Source of the DNA: Actinoplanes oryzae
GTDB taxonomy: Bacteria; Actinomycetota; Actinomycetes; Mycobacteriales; Micromonosporaceae
Assembly: GCF_030757795.1 (NCBI RefSeq)
Contig: NZ_JAUQWH010000010.1
Span: forward strand, 34,929-98,928
DNA length: 64,000 nt
Reading direction: 5' to 3'
Made by a program: the position numbers and the translations under genes. Numbering within the stretch: position 1 is the first letter of the stretch; each line of letters begins with the position of its first letter. The notes under the pieces are model-generated. The model was given only the letters and a program-made list of their open reading frames with translations. It had not been told where the DNA came from and did not search any database. This document shows, in pieces, positions 52,240 through 60,814 of this stretch.

Positions 52240-52504
52240 AAGTGTGGTTCCCTCGTCTTGCCGATCCGAGCTGACAGCGGGACCGGACGAGTTAACCATC
52301 CGGCGCGCTCAACCGAAAGTTGAGCGGGGGGCAACCGCTTCATTTTTGCCTGATTGAGACATTGCCCCTCGGTGTACCCAACTTCTCTACCCATCATGCA
52401 CGACGCGTGCGGCGTCCCGGTAAAAGCGGATCCATATCGGGTCGGTCACGCCTCGCCCGCCCGTCACTGCTCTGTTACCAACCTCGGTTAGGCTCGCCGT
52501 TGCT

Positions 52505-54475
52505 ATGACGATTACGGGTATTGACTCGACAGGCCAGTCGCCGAAGCGCGGGGCCGCCGCCGAAGACCTGGATGCGGAGCTGGCCGCGCTGGAAAGCGAT
52601 GTCTCGCTCGCGTCGGTCTCAGTCATACCCGTCGATGAGTCGCCGGCGCCCGCCGAGCCGCTCGCCGAGCCCGCCGCCGCGCCGCGGTTGCGGTGGTGGC
52701 GCACTCTCACCTGGCGAGATGCGCTCGCGATTGCCACCTTCATTGCGGTAGCACTGTTCCTGACGGCGCCGTTGTGGCTCAATCTTGATCATGAGTTGCG
52801 CGATGATCCGCAGGATCAGGCATTCTTCGAGTGGATGCTGGCGCACGGTGCGCGAGTAGTTACGGATGGCGTTTATCCGTTCTTCTCGGATCGCATGAAT
52901 TACCCCGATGGGGTGAACATGATGGCCAACACCTCGGTGCTGGCCGTTTCCCTGCCGTTGACGCCCGTCACTGTGTTGTTCGGTCCGCATGTGTCGTTCA
53001 ACGCGTTTCTCACTCTCGCGTTGGCAAGCACCGGCATCTCGTGGTATTTGGTGCTCTCCCGGCAGTTCGTGACCAGCCGGCTGGCGGCCTGGGTCGGCGC
53101 CCTGTTCGCGACTTTCGCGCCGAGCATGGTGTCGCACGCCGGCGGCCACCCCAACATCGTCTCCCAGTTCCTCGTGCCGCTGATCATCTGGCGGACGCTG
53201 GAGCTGCGCCGCCGCGGCCACGCGGTGCGCACCGGGCTGATCCTCGCCGGCCTCCTGGTCTGGCAGGCGTTCATCAACCTCGAGATCCTCTTCATGACCG
53301 CGGTCGGCCTCGGCATCTTCTGCGTCGTCATGGCGGTCGTCCGCCGGCGCCGCGAGCCGGGCGAGATCGTCGCCTTCCTCAAGGGGCTCGGCATCGCGGC
53401 CGGCGCCGCCCTCGCCGCGCTCGCCTACCCGTTGAGCGTGCAGTTCTTCGGGCCGCAGAGCTATCACGGGCTGCCCGAGTTCGTCCGCTACTTCGGGGCG
53501 GACCTCGGCTCCTTCACCGCGTACGCGCAGCAGTCCATCGCCGGCAACACGCTCACCGCGAGCCGCCTCGCCCAGAACGCCGCCGAGCAGAACGCGTTCT
53601 TCGGCTGGGGCCTGGTCATTCTCTTCCTCGGCCTGGTCGTGTGGATGCGCCGCCGCGCCGCGGTGCTGACGCTGGCCGGCCTCGCGATCTTCTTCGGCGC
53701 CATGTCGCTCGGCCCGACCATCACGCTCAACGGCGTGAGCACCGGCATCGCCGGACCGTGGTCGCTGCTGCACAGCGTGCCGGTGCTCAACTCGGCGGTG
53801 CCCACCCGCTGGGCCATGGCCATCGCCCCGGTCGTCGCCTTCGTCCTGGCCCTCGGCTGTCAGAAGGCCTCGGAGCTGATGCGGGACCAGACGGCTACCC
53901 GCGGCCCGGTGCGCATCGCCATGATGACCGCCGTCGCCATGGCGCTCGTGCCGCTGACGCCCACTCCGCTGCACACGGTGCAGATGGACCCGGTGCCGGA
54001 GTTCATCACCGCGGGCACCTGGAAGCAGTACGTGGACGACAACCACACCATGGTCGCCCTGCCGCTGCCCGACAGCTCCTACCCCGACCCGATGCGCTGG
54101 AGCGCCTACACCGGGCAGGACCTGCGGATCGTCAGCGGCTACGCGTTGCTGCCGAGCCAGAACCCGCTCGACCCGGACGACCGGTCCGCGGTCTTCGCCC
54201 CGGCGTGGCGGCCGACCAGCGGGCTCTTCGCCTCGATCAAGCAGGGCAACCCGACGCCCGAGATCACCGACACCCGGCGCGAGATGACCCTCGCCGACCT
54301 GCGCTACTGGAAGGCCGGCGTCGTCGTGCTGACCCCGCAGGTCCGCGACATCGAGATGCTGCGGGCGATGACGGACCTCCTGGGCTTCCAGCCGACCTGG
54401 ACCGGCGGCGCCTGGGTCTGGAACGTCCGCGAGCTGGTCGACAACCCGGCCGCCACCCTCAGCGCCGCGCCCTGA
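52505..54475 (+). CDS. Large polytopic membrane protein, glycosyltransferase-C-like
   Basis: 656 residues. A soluble N-terminus of about 70 residues, some 11-12 membrane helices (about 75-470) and a C-terminal soluble domain of about 180 residues. The first loop contains DDPQDQAFFEWMLAHGARVV, an arrangement resembling the Asp-rich first external loop of GT-C polyprenyl-phosphate-sugar mannosyltransferases, so a lipid-linked sugar role is inferred. The first roughly 540 bases use far more AT-ending codons than the rest. ATG start, no clear ribosome site. Confidence 0.72.
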   Translation: MTITGIDSTGQSPKRGAAAEDLDAELAALESDVSLASVSVIPVDESPAPAEPLAEPAAAPRLRWWRTLTWRDALAIATFIAVALFLTAPLWLNLDHELRDDPQDQAFFEWMLAHGARVVTDGVYPFFSDRMNYPDGVNMMANTSVLAVSLPLTPVTVLFGPHVSFNAFLTLALASTGISWYLVLSRQFVTSRLAAWVGALFATFAPSMVSHAGGHPNIVSQFLVPLIIWRTLELRRRGHAVRTGLILAGLLVWQAFINLEILFMTAVGLGIFCVVMAVVRRRREPGEIVAFLKGLGIAAGAALAALAYPLSVQFFGPQSYHGLPEFVRYFGADLGSFTAYAQQSIAGNTLTASRLAQNAAEQNAFFGWGLVILFLGLVVWMRRRAAVLTLAGLAIFFGAMSLGPTITLNGVSTGIAGPWSLLHSVPVLNSAVPTRWAMAIAPVVAFVLALGCQKASELMRDQTATRGPVRIAMMTAVAMALVPLTPTPLHTVQMDPVPEFITAGTWKQYVDDNHTMVALPLPDSSYPDPMRWSAYTGQDLRIVSGYALLPSQNPLDPDDRSAVFAPAWRPTSGLFASIKQGNPTPEITDTRREMTLADLRYWKAGVVVLTPQVRDIEMLRAMTDLLGFQPTWTGGAWVWNVRELVDNPAATLSAAP

Positions 54476-54679
54476 CCTCGGGTTTTGGTTTTTCGGGGTC
54501 TTGGATCACGCACGTGGCCCGGTGAGGCTTCGCGTTCTGGACGCGTCAGCGGCCAGCGGAGTCGCGCCGGGCACCTCGGCGTGAGCAGCGGTCTGTACCC
54601 CCGTCCAACCGCCCCGCCCTCCACCCGAACCGGACTGAAGGCTATCCCGCCCCATCGCTACGACATGCAGCTCTTGATC

Positions 54680-55489
54680 TTAGGCTTGTTTGATGCAGCA
54701 GCCCACGCACACCTTGGGCTTGGGCAGCGTGAAAGCCAGGCAGCACGTCTTGCGCTGCACATCCAGCTCGCCGGTGCGGCCGGGCACCAGCTCGATCAGA
54801 TCCGCCACGCCGAGCGCACCCAGCAGTGACGCGATCTTCTCCGCCGACGAGCCGGCGGTCACGTCGGCCGAGCGCAGCACCGCGTAAGCCACCCCCGACG
54901 CGAGCGACCCCAGCAGCGGCCGCGCGCCCAGCCGCACCCGCGACTGGATCGCGTCGAGCATCGGCGTCAGGTGCTCGTCGAGCAGCGACCGGCGCAGCTC
55001 CGCCAGCAGCGCGCCCTCGTCCGGCGCGACCCGCACGTTGGGCAGGCCGCGCAGCGCCAGCGGGTCGGAGGGCAGCACCGCCACAGTCACCTCGGGGTGC
55101 ATGCCGAGAGTGACCAACGGGCGCGGGTCGTCGAAGTGCATCAGCGCGTGCGAGCCGGTGAGCAGCGGCACCCGGCGGGCGGCGGCCCAGCCGAGGACGA
55201 CCGGAAGCGCCAGCCAATAGGTGTAGGCCTTCCACGCCAGCGCGGCGGCCACATGCGGCTGGGCCTGCCAGCGGCGCTGCGAGATCTCCAGCAGCTTCTC
55301 GATCTCGGGGCCCGCGAAGGCCGCGGTCGGCATCCATCGAGAAGTGTCGTGCACCACAAGATCGGGAGCGAGGCCCGGAAGGGCCGTCGAGGTGCCGAAC
55401 ATCGCGCGGAGAGTGGCGGTGATGGGCGCCAGGGGTTCATCGGCGAACGCAGTGTGACCGGACGGCGACCGGTCGAGGGCCGTCGTCAC
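54680..55489 (-). CDS. FhuF-like [2Fe-2S] siderophore-iron reductase
   Basis: 269 residues. The C-terminus has the FhuF cluster ligands: Cys249-Cys250 (KTCCLAF) and Cys261-Cys264-Cys265 (VCVGCC). FhuF proteins reduce ferric siderophores in the cytosol. GTG start. An IdeR/DmdR-type iron box lies about 110 bases upstream (55599-55617), which fits iron-repressed expression. Confidence 0.87.
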   Translation of the reverse strand: MTTALDRSPSGHTAFADEPLAPITATLRAMFGTSTALPGLAPDLVVHDTSRWMPTAAFAGPEIEKLLEISQRRWQAQPHVAAALAWKAYTYWLALPVVLGWAAARRVPLLTGSHALMHFDDPRPLVTLGMHPEVTVAVLPSDPLALRGLPNVRVAPDEGALLAELRRSLLDEHLTPMLDAIQSRVRLGARPLLGSLASGVAYAVLRSADVTAGSSAEKIASLLGALGVADLIELVPGRTGELDVQRKTCCLAFTLPKPKVCVGCCIKQA

Positions 55490-55794
55490 CGGCTCAGGCC
55501 TCTCCGGTGCCCGCAGGCGTGCTGCAGATTCACCGTGCTCACCCCGTCCGTGTCCGCGTCGGGATCACCGTCGGTCCCGGTAACCCACCGTACCCTTCTA
55601 AGGCTAGCCTAACCATCCTCGCGGCCGAACCCGGACGGGTCTTTTTCGGACGAATACCCCTGGTCAGGATCACCTGACGGACAGTTGTCCCGTTGGGATG
55701 TTCGTCAAGAGATCTGTCGGCAACGCGCTACTACCCCCATGCGGACAGCGGAAGGCAGGACACTGAGATTCCTGTCGCAAAGGGGACATCCGTG
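55490..55794. other. Divergent promoter region between the FhuF-like and HTH-deformylase genes
   Basis: 305 bases. Contains the iron box at 55599-55617 and the inverted repeat GGACA-GT-TGTCC at 55679-55690, a possible operator for the HTH-deformylase. No gene is seen. Confidence 0.5.
55599..55617 (-). promoter_or_regulatory. IdeR/DmdR-type iron box
   Basis: The 19-base site TAAGGCTAGCCTAACCATC matches the consensus TTAGGTTAGCCTAACCTAA at 14 of 19 positions, including ten in a row. Placed upstream of the FhuF-like gene. Confidence 0.7.
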
Positions 55795-57330
55795 ATGACC
55801 ACCTCGCCTGTCGAGAGGGCCGCCGACCAGTTCGTGACGGCGCTTGCGCAATGGCGGGTCGAGCGCGGGATGACAAAGAAGCAGCTCGCCGCCCGTATGG
55901 GCTTCGACCCCTCCTACGTCAGCCACGTCGAGGGACGGCGGCACAAACCGACCGAGGACTTTGCCCGCCGGGCCGAGGCCGTGCTGGCCGCCGGCGGCGT
56001 GATCTGGCAGCGTTTCCAGGAGTACGACGAGCTGCGGCACGCCCGCGGCCCGGCGCTCCACCGCGACCCGCCCGTGCCGGTGCAGTGGATGCCGCCCGGC
56101 ACCGGGCTCATCGTCGAGCAGGAGATCGCCGAGCTCACCTACACCAACGGCGCCTACCGCTGCCGCATCCGCCGCGCGCTCTACAACGCGGGCGTCGAGC
56201 CGGTCACGCGCTATCTCGTCAAGATCGCGGTGGACCGCTACCCGCACGATCCGGCGGGCTCCAACCGGCATCACCGGCAGCACCCGCTCAGCTTCGACGA
56301 GATGGACCTGCGCGCGGTCGCCGGCGAGGGCGAGGCCGCCGAGCCGATGCACTGGCGGCTCAAGCTCGACCGCGACGCCGCGAAGGAGGTCTGGCTGCTC
56401 TTCGCCAACGACCACGGCCAGTTCCCGCTCTATCCGGGCCAGCGCACGACGATCGAGTACGCGTACACGGTCGGCGAGGAGAAATGGGGGCAGTGGTTCC
56501 AGCGGGCCGTCCGGCTGCCCACGCGCAACCTGACCGTGCGGCTGGACTTCCCGGTCGAGTTCGAGCCCCAGGTGTGGGGGGTGGAGACCTCGCTCGCGGC
56601 GGAGGTTCCCGTCCGTACGCCCCTGGAGCGCCGAGACGACGACCGGCGCGCCGTCTTCGAGTGGTCCACGGACGCGCCGCTGCTCAACGCCCGCTACCGC
56701 CTCGAGTGGCGGTTCCGGGGCGAGAGTGCCCCGCGCAACGGCACGACCCTCAAGACCGGCGTCAACGGGCACTCGCTGCGCGCCAGTCACCGGATGCGCG
56801 GGATCGGCATCGTGCAGCGCGGCTCCGACCTGCTGCGGCAGCGCGCCCGGCACTTCCAGCTGCCCCGCGAGGAGTCCGGCGCCCGGGAGGCGGTGGCCGC
56901 CCTGCGCGTCACCCTCGACCGGCTCGAGGACGTCCACGACTTCAGCAAGGGGGTCGGGCTGGCTGCGCCGCAGATCGGCCTGGCGGTCGCCGCGATCGTG
57001 GTACGCCCGCCCGAGCGCGGCTTCGATCCCGTGGTCCTGCTCAACCCGCGCGTCGTCGACGAGTCCGCCGAGACCGACGAGCAGTACGAGGGCTGCCTGT
57101 CGTTCTTCGACTACCGGGGACTGGTCCCGAGGCCGCTGCGCGTCGACGTCGAGCACGCCCGCTACGACGGCACCCGGGTCATCACCTCCTTCGAGCTGGC
57201 CATGGCGCGCCTGGTCAGCCACGAGATCGACCACCTGGAGGGCCGCCTGTACGTGGACCGGATGGCCCCGGACGCGACGCTCGTGCCCGTCGAGGAGTAC
57301 CGGCAGACCGGACAGCCCTGGGCATACTAG
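55795..57330 (+). CDS. XRE-type HTH fused to peptide deformylase
   Basis: 511 residues. Residues about 10-75 form an XRE helix-turn-helix (MTKKQLAARMGFDPSYVSHV). A beta-rich middle domain of about 270 residues follows, with WLLFANDHGQFPLYPGQRT and KWGQWFQRAVRLPTRNLTV. The C-terminal 150 residues are a complete peptide deformylase: GVGLAAPQIG (386-395), YEGCLSFFDYRG (Cys434) and SHEIDHLEG (His476, Glu477, His480). All three metal ligands and the catalytic Glu are kept. ATG 55795 or GTG 55792, with AAAGGGG upstream. Its TAG stop shares CTAG with the convergent flavohemoprotein stop. Confidence 0.9.
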   Translation: MTTSPVERAADQFVTALAQWRVERGMTKKQLAARMGFDPSYVSHVEGRRHKPTEDFARRAEAVLAAGGVIWQRFQEYDELRHARGPALHRDPPVPVQWMPPGTGLIVEQEIAELTYTNGAYRCRIRRALYNAGVEPVTRYLVKIAVDRYPHDPAGSNRHHRQHPLSFDEMDLRAVAGEGEAAEPMHWRLKLDRDAAKEVWLLFANDHGQFPLYPGQRTTIEYAYTVGEEKWGQWFQRAVRLPTRNLTVRLDFPVEFEPQVWGVETSLAAEVPVRTPLERRDDDRRAVFEWSTDAPLLNARYRLEWRFRGESAPRNGTTLKTGVNGHSLRASHRMRGIGIVQRGSDLLRQRARHFQLPREESGAREAVAALRVTLDRLEDVHDFSKGVGLAAPQIGLAVAAIVVRPPERGFDPVVLLNPRVVDESAETDEQYEGCLSFFDYRGLVPRPLRVDVEHARYDGTRVITSFELAMARLVSHEIDHLEGRLYVDRMAPDATLVPVEEYRQTGQPWAY

Positions 57331-58433
57331 GTAAAGCTGTCGTACTTGATGCGGACCGGCGGCACCTGCAGCTCGGCGAGCGTCCGGAGGGTCGCCTTGA
57401 CCATCGCGCCGGAGCCCGAGACGAAGAAGTCGTGCTCGTTCCACGGGCCGTAACGGGCGACGACGTCCGAGATGTTGCCCTGTTCGCCGGGGAAGGACGG
57501 GTCCTCGCTGCACGCGGTCACCACCGACAGCCACGGGTAGCGGGCGGCCAGGCGGTTCAGGGCCGGCAGGTCGTAGAGGTCGTCGCGGTGCTTGGCGCCG
57601 ACGAAGACGTGCACCCAGCGGGTCCGGTTGTAGCGGGTCAGCTCCTCCAGCAGCGACTTGATCGGGGCGAGCCCGGTGCCCCCGGCGACGAAGACCGCGT
57701 CCCGGGTCGAGCGGCGGTCGAGGTTCATGGTGCCCATGGGTGCCGCCAGCCGGACCATGTCGCCCACCTCGAGGCGGCGCACCAGCGCGCTCGAGACCCA
57801 GCCGGCGCCGATCGCGCGTACGTGGAACTCCAGTGAGTTGTCCCGCCGGGGCGCGTTGGCGGGTGAGTAGGTGCGCCACAGCCGGGGCTGGATGCGCGAG
57901 CACTCCAGGCTCAGGTACTGGCCGGCGCGGAACTCGAGCGGTTGCAACGGCTTCACGGTGAAGACGGCGATGTCATGACCGCGGCGTTCGTGCGCGACCA
58001 CCTCGGCGTACCAGTAGGGCGGGTTGGTGTCCGCCGCGGCGCCGGCCAGCATCTTCTCGGCGATCTTCGTGTACGCGTCGGTCCACGCCTGGTCGTACTC
58101 GACGCACCAGTGCTCGCCGCCGTGCTCGCGCAGCGCCTCGATCAGCGTCCGGCCGACGATTTCGTAGTGCTCCGGTTCCACGTGGAACTTGCGGTGGTCC
58201 CGGCCGAGGCCGCGCAGGTACTCGTCGAAGCGCTCCGGGTCCTCCAGCGTCTGCACGGAGGTGATCAATGCCTGGAGCAGCCGGGCCCGCTGGCCGTCCA
58301 TGTGTACGGGAAACAGCTCGCGCAGCTCGGGCCGGGTCAGGAAGAGACGCGCGTAGAAGTAGCCCGCGACCTTGTCCTGGTGCTCCTCGACGAGGGTCCA
58401 GCTCTCCTTGAGCAAGCGTCCGAGGTCTCCCAT
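57327..58433 (-). CDS. Flavohemoprotein-type globin-reductase
   Basis: 368 residues. N-terminal globin (about 1-130; ESWTLVEEHQDKVAGYFYAR, GRDHRKFHVEPEHY with the proximal His), then an FAD domain (RLWRTYSPAN) and an NAD domain (FVAGGTGLAPIKSLLEEL, CSEDP). Flavohemoproteins oxidise NO to nitrate. The tail is short. ATG 58433 gives the cleanest globin start, but GAGGAG directly abuts it; a GTG at 58472 is in frame. Confidence 0.9.
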   Translation of the reverse strand: MGDLGRLLKESWTLVEEHQDKVAGYFYARLFLTRPELRELFPVHMDGQRARLLQALITSVQTLEDPERFDEYLRGLGRDHRKFHVEPEHYEIVGRTLIEALREHGGEHWCVEYDQAWTDAYTKIAEKMLAGAAADTNPPYWYAEVVAHERRGHDIAVFTVKPLQPLEFRAGQYLSLECSRIQPRLWRTYSPANAPRRDNSLEFHVRAIGAGWVSSALVRRLEVGDMVRLAAPMGTMNLDRRSTRDAVFVAGGTGLAPIKSLLEELTRYNRTRWVHVFVGAKHRDDLYDLPALNRLAARYPWLSVVTACSEDPSFPGEQGNISDVVARYGPWNEHDFFVSGSGAMVKATLRTLAELQVPPVRIKYDSFT

Positions 58434-58500
58434 CTCCTCACCATGGGGACCTCGCCCGCCGCGCCATCGCACGGCCGGTGCGACGATCTAATGTTGTTCC

Positions 58501-59280
58501 GTGTCGATGACCCTGGACCGCCCGTCCGCGACCCGCACGGAGCTGCGCTGGGAGCTCGCGATCGTGCTGCTGCTGTCGCTCGGCCAGTCCGCGGTCTATT
58601 CCGTCGTGTCCCTCGTGGCGAAGCTCACCGCCCCCGGCGGACTCGCCAACCAGGCGGCGGTGCTCAACCAGTCCCGGTCGACGCGCGTCTATCTCGACCT
58701 CACCTACCAGCTGCTCGACATCGTGTTCGCGCTGATCCCGGTCCTGCTGGCGCTCTATCTGCTGCATCGCGACCGGCTCTCCCCCTTCCGTACGCTGGGG
58801 ATCGACTTCCGGCGCCCGGCCACCGACCTGGGGTGGGGCACCGGACTCGCCGCCGGCATCGGGCTTCCCGGCCTGCTCCTCGTGTACGCCGCCGCGCAGC
58901 TCGGCCTCAACGCCCAGATCGTGCCCGCCGCGTTGCAGCCGGTCTGGTGGGCGGTGCCGGTGCTCGTGCTCTCGGCCGTCCAGAACGCCGTCCTCGAGGA
59001 GGTCATCGTCGTCGGCTACGTGGTGACCCGGCTCCGCCAGCTGGGCTGGCGCCTCTGGTGGGTGGTCGCCGCGAGCTCGGTGCTGCGCGGCTCCTACCAC
59101 CTCTACCAGGGCTTCGGCGCGTTCGTGGGCAACGCGGTGATGGGCGTCGTGTTCTCGCTCTTCTTCCTGCGCAAGGGTCGCGTGATGCCGCTGATCGTGG
59201 CGCACACCTTGCTCGATGTGGTGGCCTTCGTCGGCTACACGCTCGTGCCGTCGGACTGGCTGGACTGGCTCCTGAAGTAG
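58501..59280 (+). CDS. CPBP-family intramembrane metalloprotease
   Basis: 259 residues, about 8 membrane helices. Conserved glutamates in NAVLEEVIVVGYVVTRL and histidines in SYHLYQG and AHTLLDV match the CPBP (CAAX protease and bacteriocin-processing) family. GTG start. Its 3' end overlaps the convergent gene by 46 bases. Confidence 0.9.
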   Translation: MSMTLDRPSATRTELRWELAIVLLLSLGQSAVYSVVSLVAKLTAPGGLANQAAVLNQSRSTRVYLDLTYQLLDIVFALIPVLLALYLLHRDRLSPFRTLGIDFRRPATDLGWGTGLAAGIGLPGLLLVYAAAQLGLNAQIVPAALQPVWWAVPVLVLSAVQNAVLEEVIVVGYVVTRLRQLGWRLWWVVAASSVLRGSYHLYQGFGAFVGNAVMGVVFSLFFLRKGRVMPLIVAHTLLDVVAFVGYTLVPSDWLDWLLK

Positions 59281-60410
59281 AGCGTCGCGCGGGCGGCGCT
59301 CGTGCGGACCGCGGCGCGGCTCGTGAGACACGCGGCGAGCAGGCTCGTGCCCGGGAAGACGCGGTTGACCAGTCGCAGGGCAGCCCAGCCGCCGGCCTGC
59401 GCGACGACCATCCGGCCCAGGCGCCAGGCGGCGTCCGTCAGGCCCGTGTTCTCGTACGTGTACTCCCGTGCCGAGGCGAGCGCCGCCACCGCGTCCTCCG
59501 CGCTCGGGTGCACCCGGCTGAGCACGAGCAGGTCGACCGCGCGGGCCTCGTCGGCCGGATCGAGCCCGTACGCCGCCGCCACGTGCAGGCACAGCTCGGC
59601 CTGGGTGTACGCAGCCGCGCCGAGCAGGGCGGGAGGTGCGTAGGAACCGGCCACGGCGGCGAACACGCTGCTCGCCGTGCCGAACCGGGTGAACCGCTCC
59701 ACGGCCAGCCGCGCGATCCCGTCCGGCGTCGCGGTGGGGTAGGCCTCCCGCACGCCCTTCGCCCACTCGGCGGCGGCCGGGCCCAGCGACTGGACGGCCG
59801 CCAGCGCGAGCAACTCGGGAGAGTGACCCGGATCGGCGAGCAGCCGGGCCCACGCCTCGGTCCGCTCGGCCGGCTCGGGGGCCGGGGTGCGCTGGGCGGG
59901 CAGAATCGGCGCCGGCTCGTCCGGAACCGTCTCCATCGTCGGAGCGACAACGGCCGGCGCCACCTCGGCGACGGCCCGCTTCACCGCCCGCTTCGGTGTT
60001 GCCTTCGTCACCCCCGAGCCCGCCGTCGCCGCCTCCGGTGTCGGGCCTGGTGTCGTCTTCGTCGCCGCGGGTGAGGACTTCTTGACCGGCTTTGTGGCCT
60101 TCGTCACTGCCTTCTTGGCCGGAGTCGCCTTCGCGGGCGCCTCCCCGGTCGCCGGCGCCGCCTTCTCCGCCGGGCGCTCGACCCTCGGCGCCGCCTTCTT
60201 CGCCGGCGCGCGCTTCCGGGGCGGGCTCTGGGGAGCGACCGGCTCCCCGGTCCCCGCGGACGCCCCGGCGGCGTCACCGGCCGGCGGCTGGAAGGTCACC
60301 GAAGGCGCCGCCCGCCGCCCCGGCGACCCGGAAGGTTCGGCCTGCTCAGGGGTGCTGAACGAGGGCCGAGGCGGGCGCGGCGGGCGCGGCGTGGGCGGGT
60401 TGTCCTCCAT
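59235..60410 (-). CDS. EcsC-like protein with basic low-complexity N-terminus
   Basis: 391 residues. Residues about 1-165 are Pro/Ala/Lys-rich with histone-H1-like APAKKA and VTKATKPVKK segments; residues about 170-390 are helical with LGPAAAEWAKGVREAYPTAT and the C-terminal block AWRLGRMVVAQAGGWAALRL, which resembles EcsC-family proteins. No signal peptide. Function unknown. I used ATG 60410. The last 46 bases overlap the convergent protease gene. Confidence 0.72.
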   Translation of the reverse strand: MEDNPPTPRPPRPPRPSFSTPEQAEPSGSPGRRAAPSVTFQPPAGDAAGASAGTGEPVAPQSPPRKRAPAKKAAPRVERPAEKAAPATGEAPAKATPAKKAVTKATKPVKKSSPAATKTTPGPTPEAATAGSGVTKATPKRAVKRAVAEVAPAVVAPTMETVPDEPAPILPAQRTPAPEPAERTEAWARLLADPGHSPELLALAAVQSLGPAAAEWAKGVREAYPTATPDGIARLAVERFTRFGTASSVFAAVAGSYAPPALLGAAAYTQAELCLHVAAAYGLDPADEARAVDLLVLSRVHPSAEDAVAALASAREYTYENTGLTDAAWRLGRMVVAQAGGWAALRLVNRVFPGTSLLAACLTSRAAVRTSAARATLYFRSQSSQSDGTSV

Positions 60411-60529
60411 GCCTCGCGAGCCTAGCCCCAAACCCGCCCCGTCACCCCTCGAGCAACACGGTGCATACCTGTTTGAACGCCCCTCGGCCCGTCCGGTATC
60501 CTCGTGGATCGGTGGCCCCGCGTCACCGA

Positions 60530-60620
60530 GGAGACTTCGCCTAGTCTGGTCTATGGCGCCGCACTGCTAATGCGGTTGGGGTTTTAAAGCCCCTCCCGGG
60601 TTCGAATCCCGGAGTCTCCG
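60530..60620 (+). tRNA. tRNA-Ser (anticodon GCT)
   Basis: 91 bases. Acceptor GGAGACT with AGTCTCC, anticodon loop CTGCTAA giving GCT, long variable arm, T-loop GGTTCGAATCC. CCA not encoded. Confidence 0.95.
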
Positions 60621-60671
60621 CGGTCTGAGCCAGTGTGTATGCTGGCAAAGCACCAAGCGCGAGAGCGTGAA

Positions 60672-60747
60672 GCGCCCGTAGCTCAATGGATAGAGCATCT
60701 GACTACGGATCAGAAGGTTAGGGGTTCGAGTCCCTTCGGGCGCACCA
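60672..60747 (+). tRNA. tRNA-Arg (anticodon ACG), AICE integration site
   Basis: 73 bases plus an encoded CCA (to 60747). Acceptor GCGCCCG with CGGGCGC, D-loop AATGGAT, anticodon loop CTACGGA (ACG), T-arm AGGGG-TTCGAGT-CCCT. A tyrosine integrase gene begins 67 bases downstream, so the 3' half of this tRNA is the likely attachment core (attL). Confidence 0.95.
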
Positions 60748-60753
60748 GCAAGG

Positions 60754-60795
60754 AAAGGCCCTCCACCAGCCACAACGGCGAGGTGGAGGGCCTTT
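60754..60795. terminator. Strong terminator between tRNA-Arg and integrase
   Basis: AAAGGCCCTCCACC (60754-60767) pairs perfectly with GGTGGAGGGCCTTT (60782-60795); a G-C pair extends it. It ends transcripts from both the tRNA and the integrase. Confidence 0.88.
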
Positions 60796-60814
60796 CTCAT
60801 ATCTGGCTTCCGGT

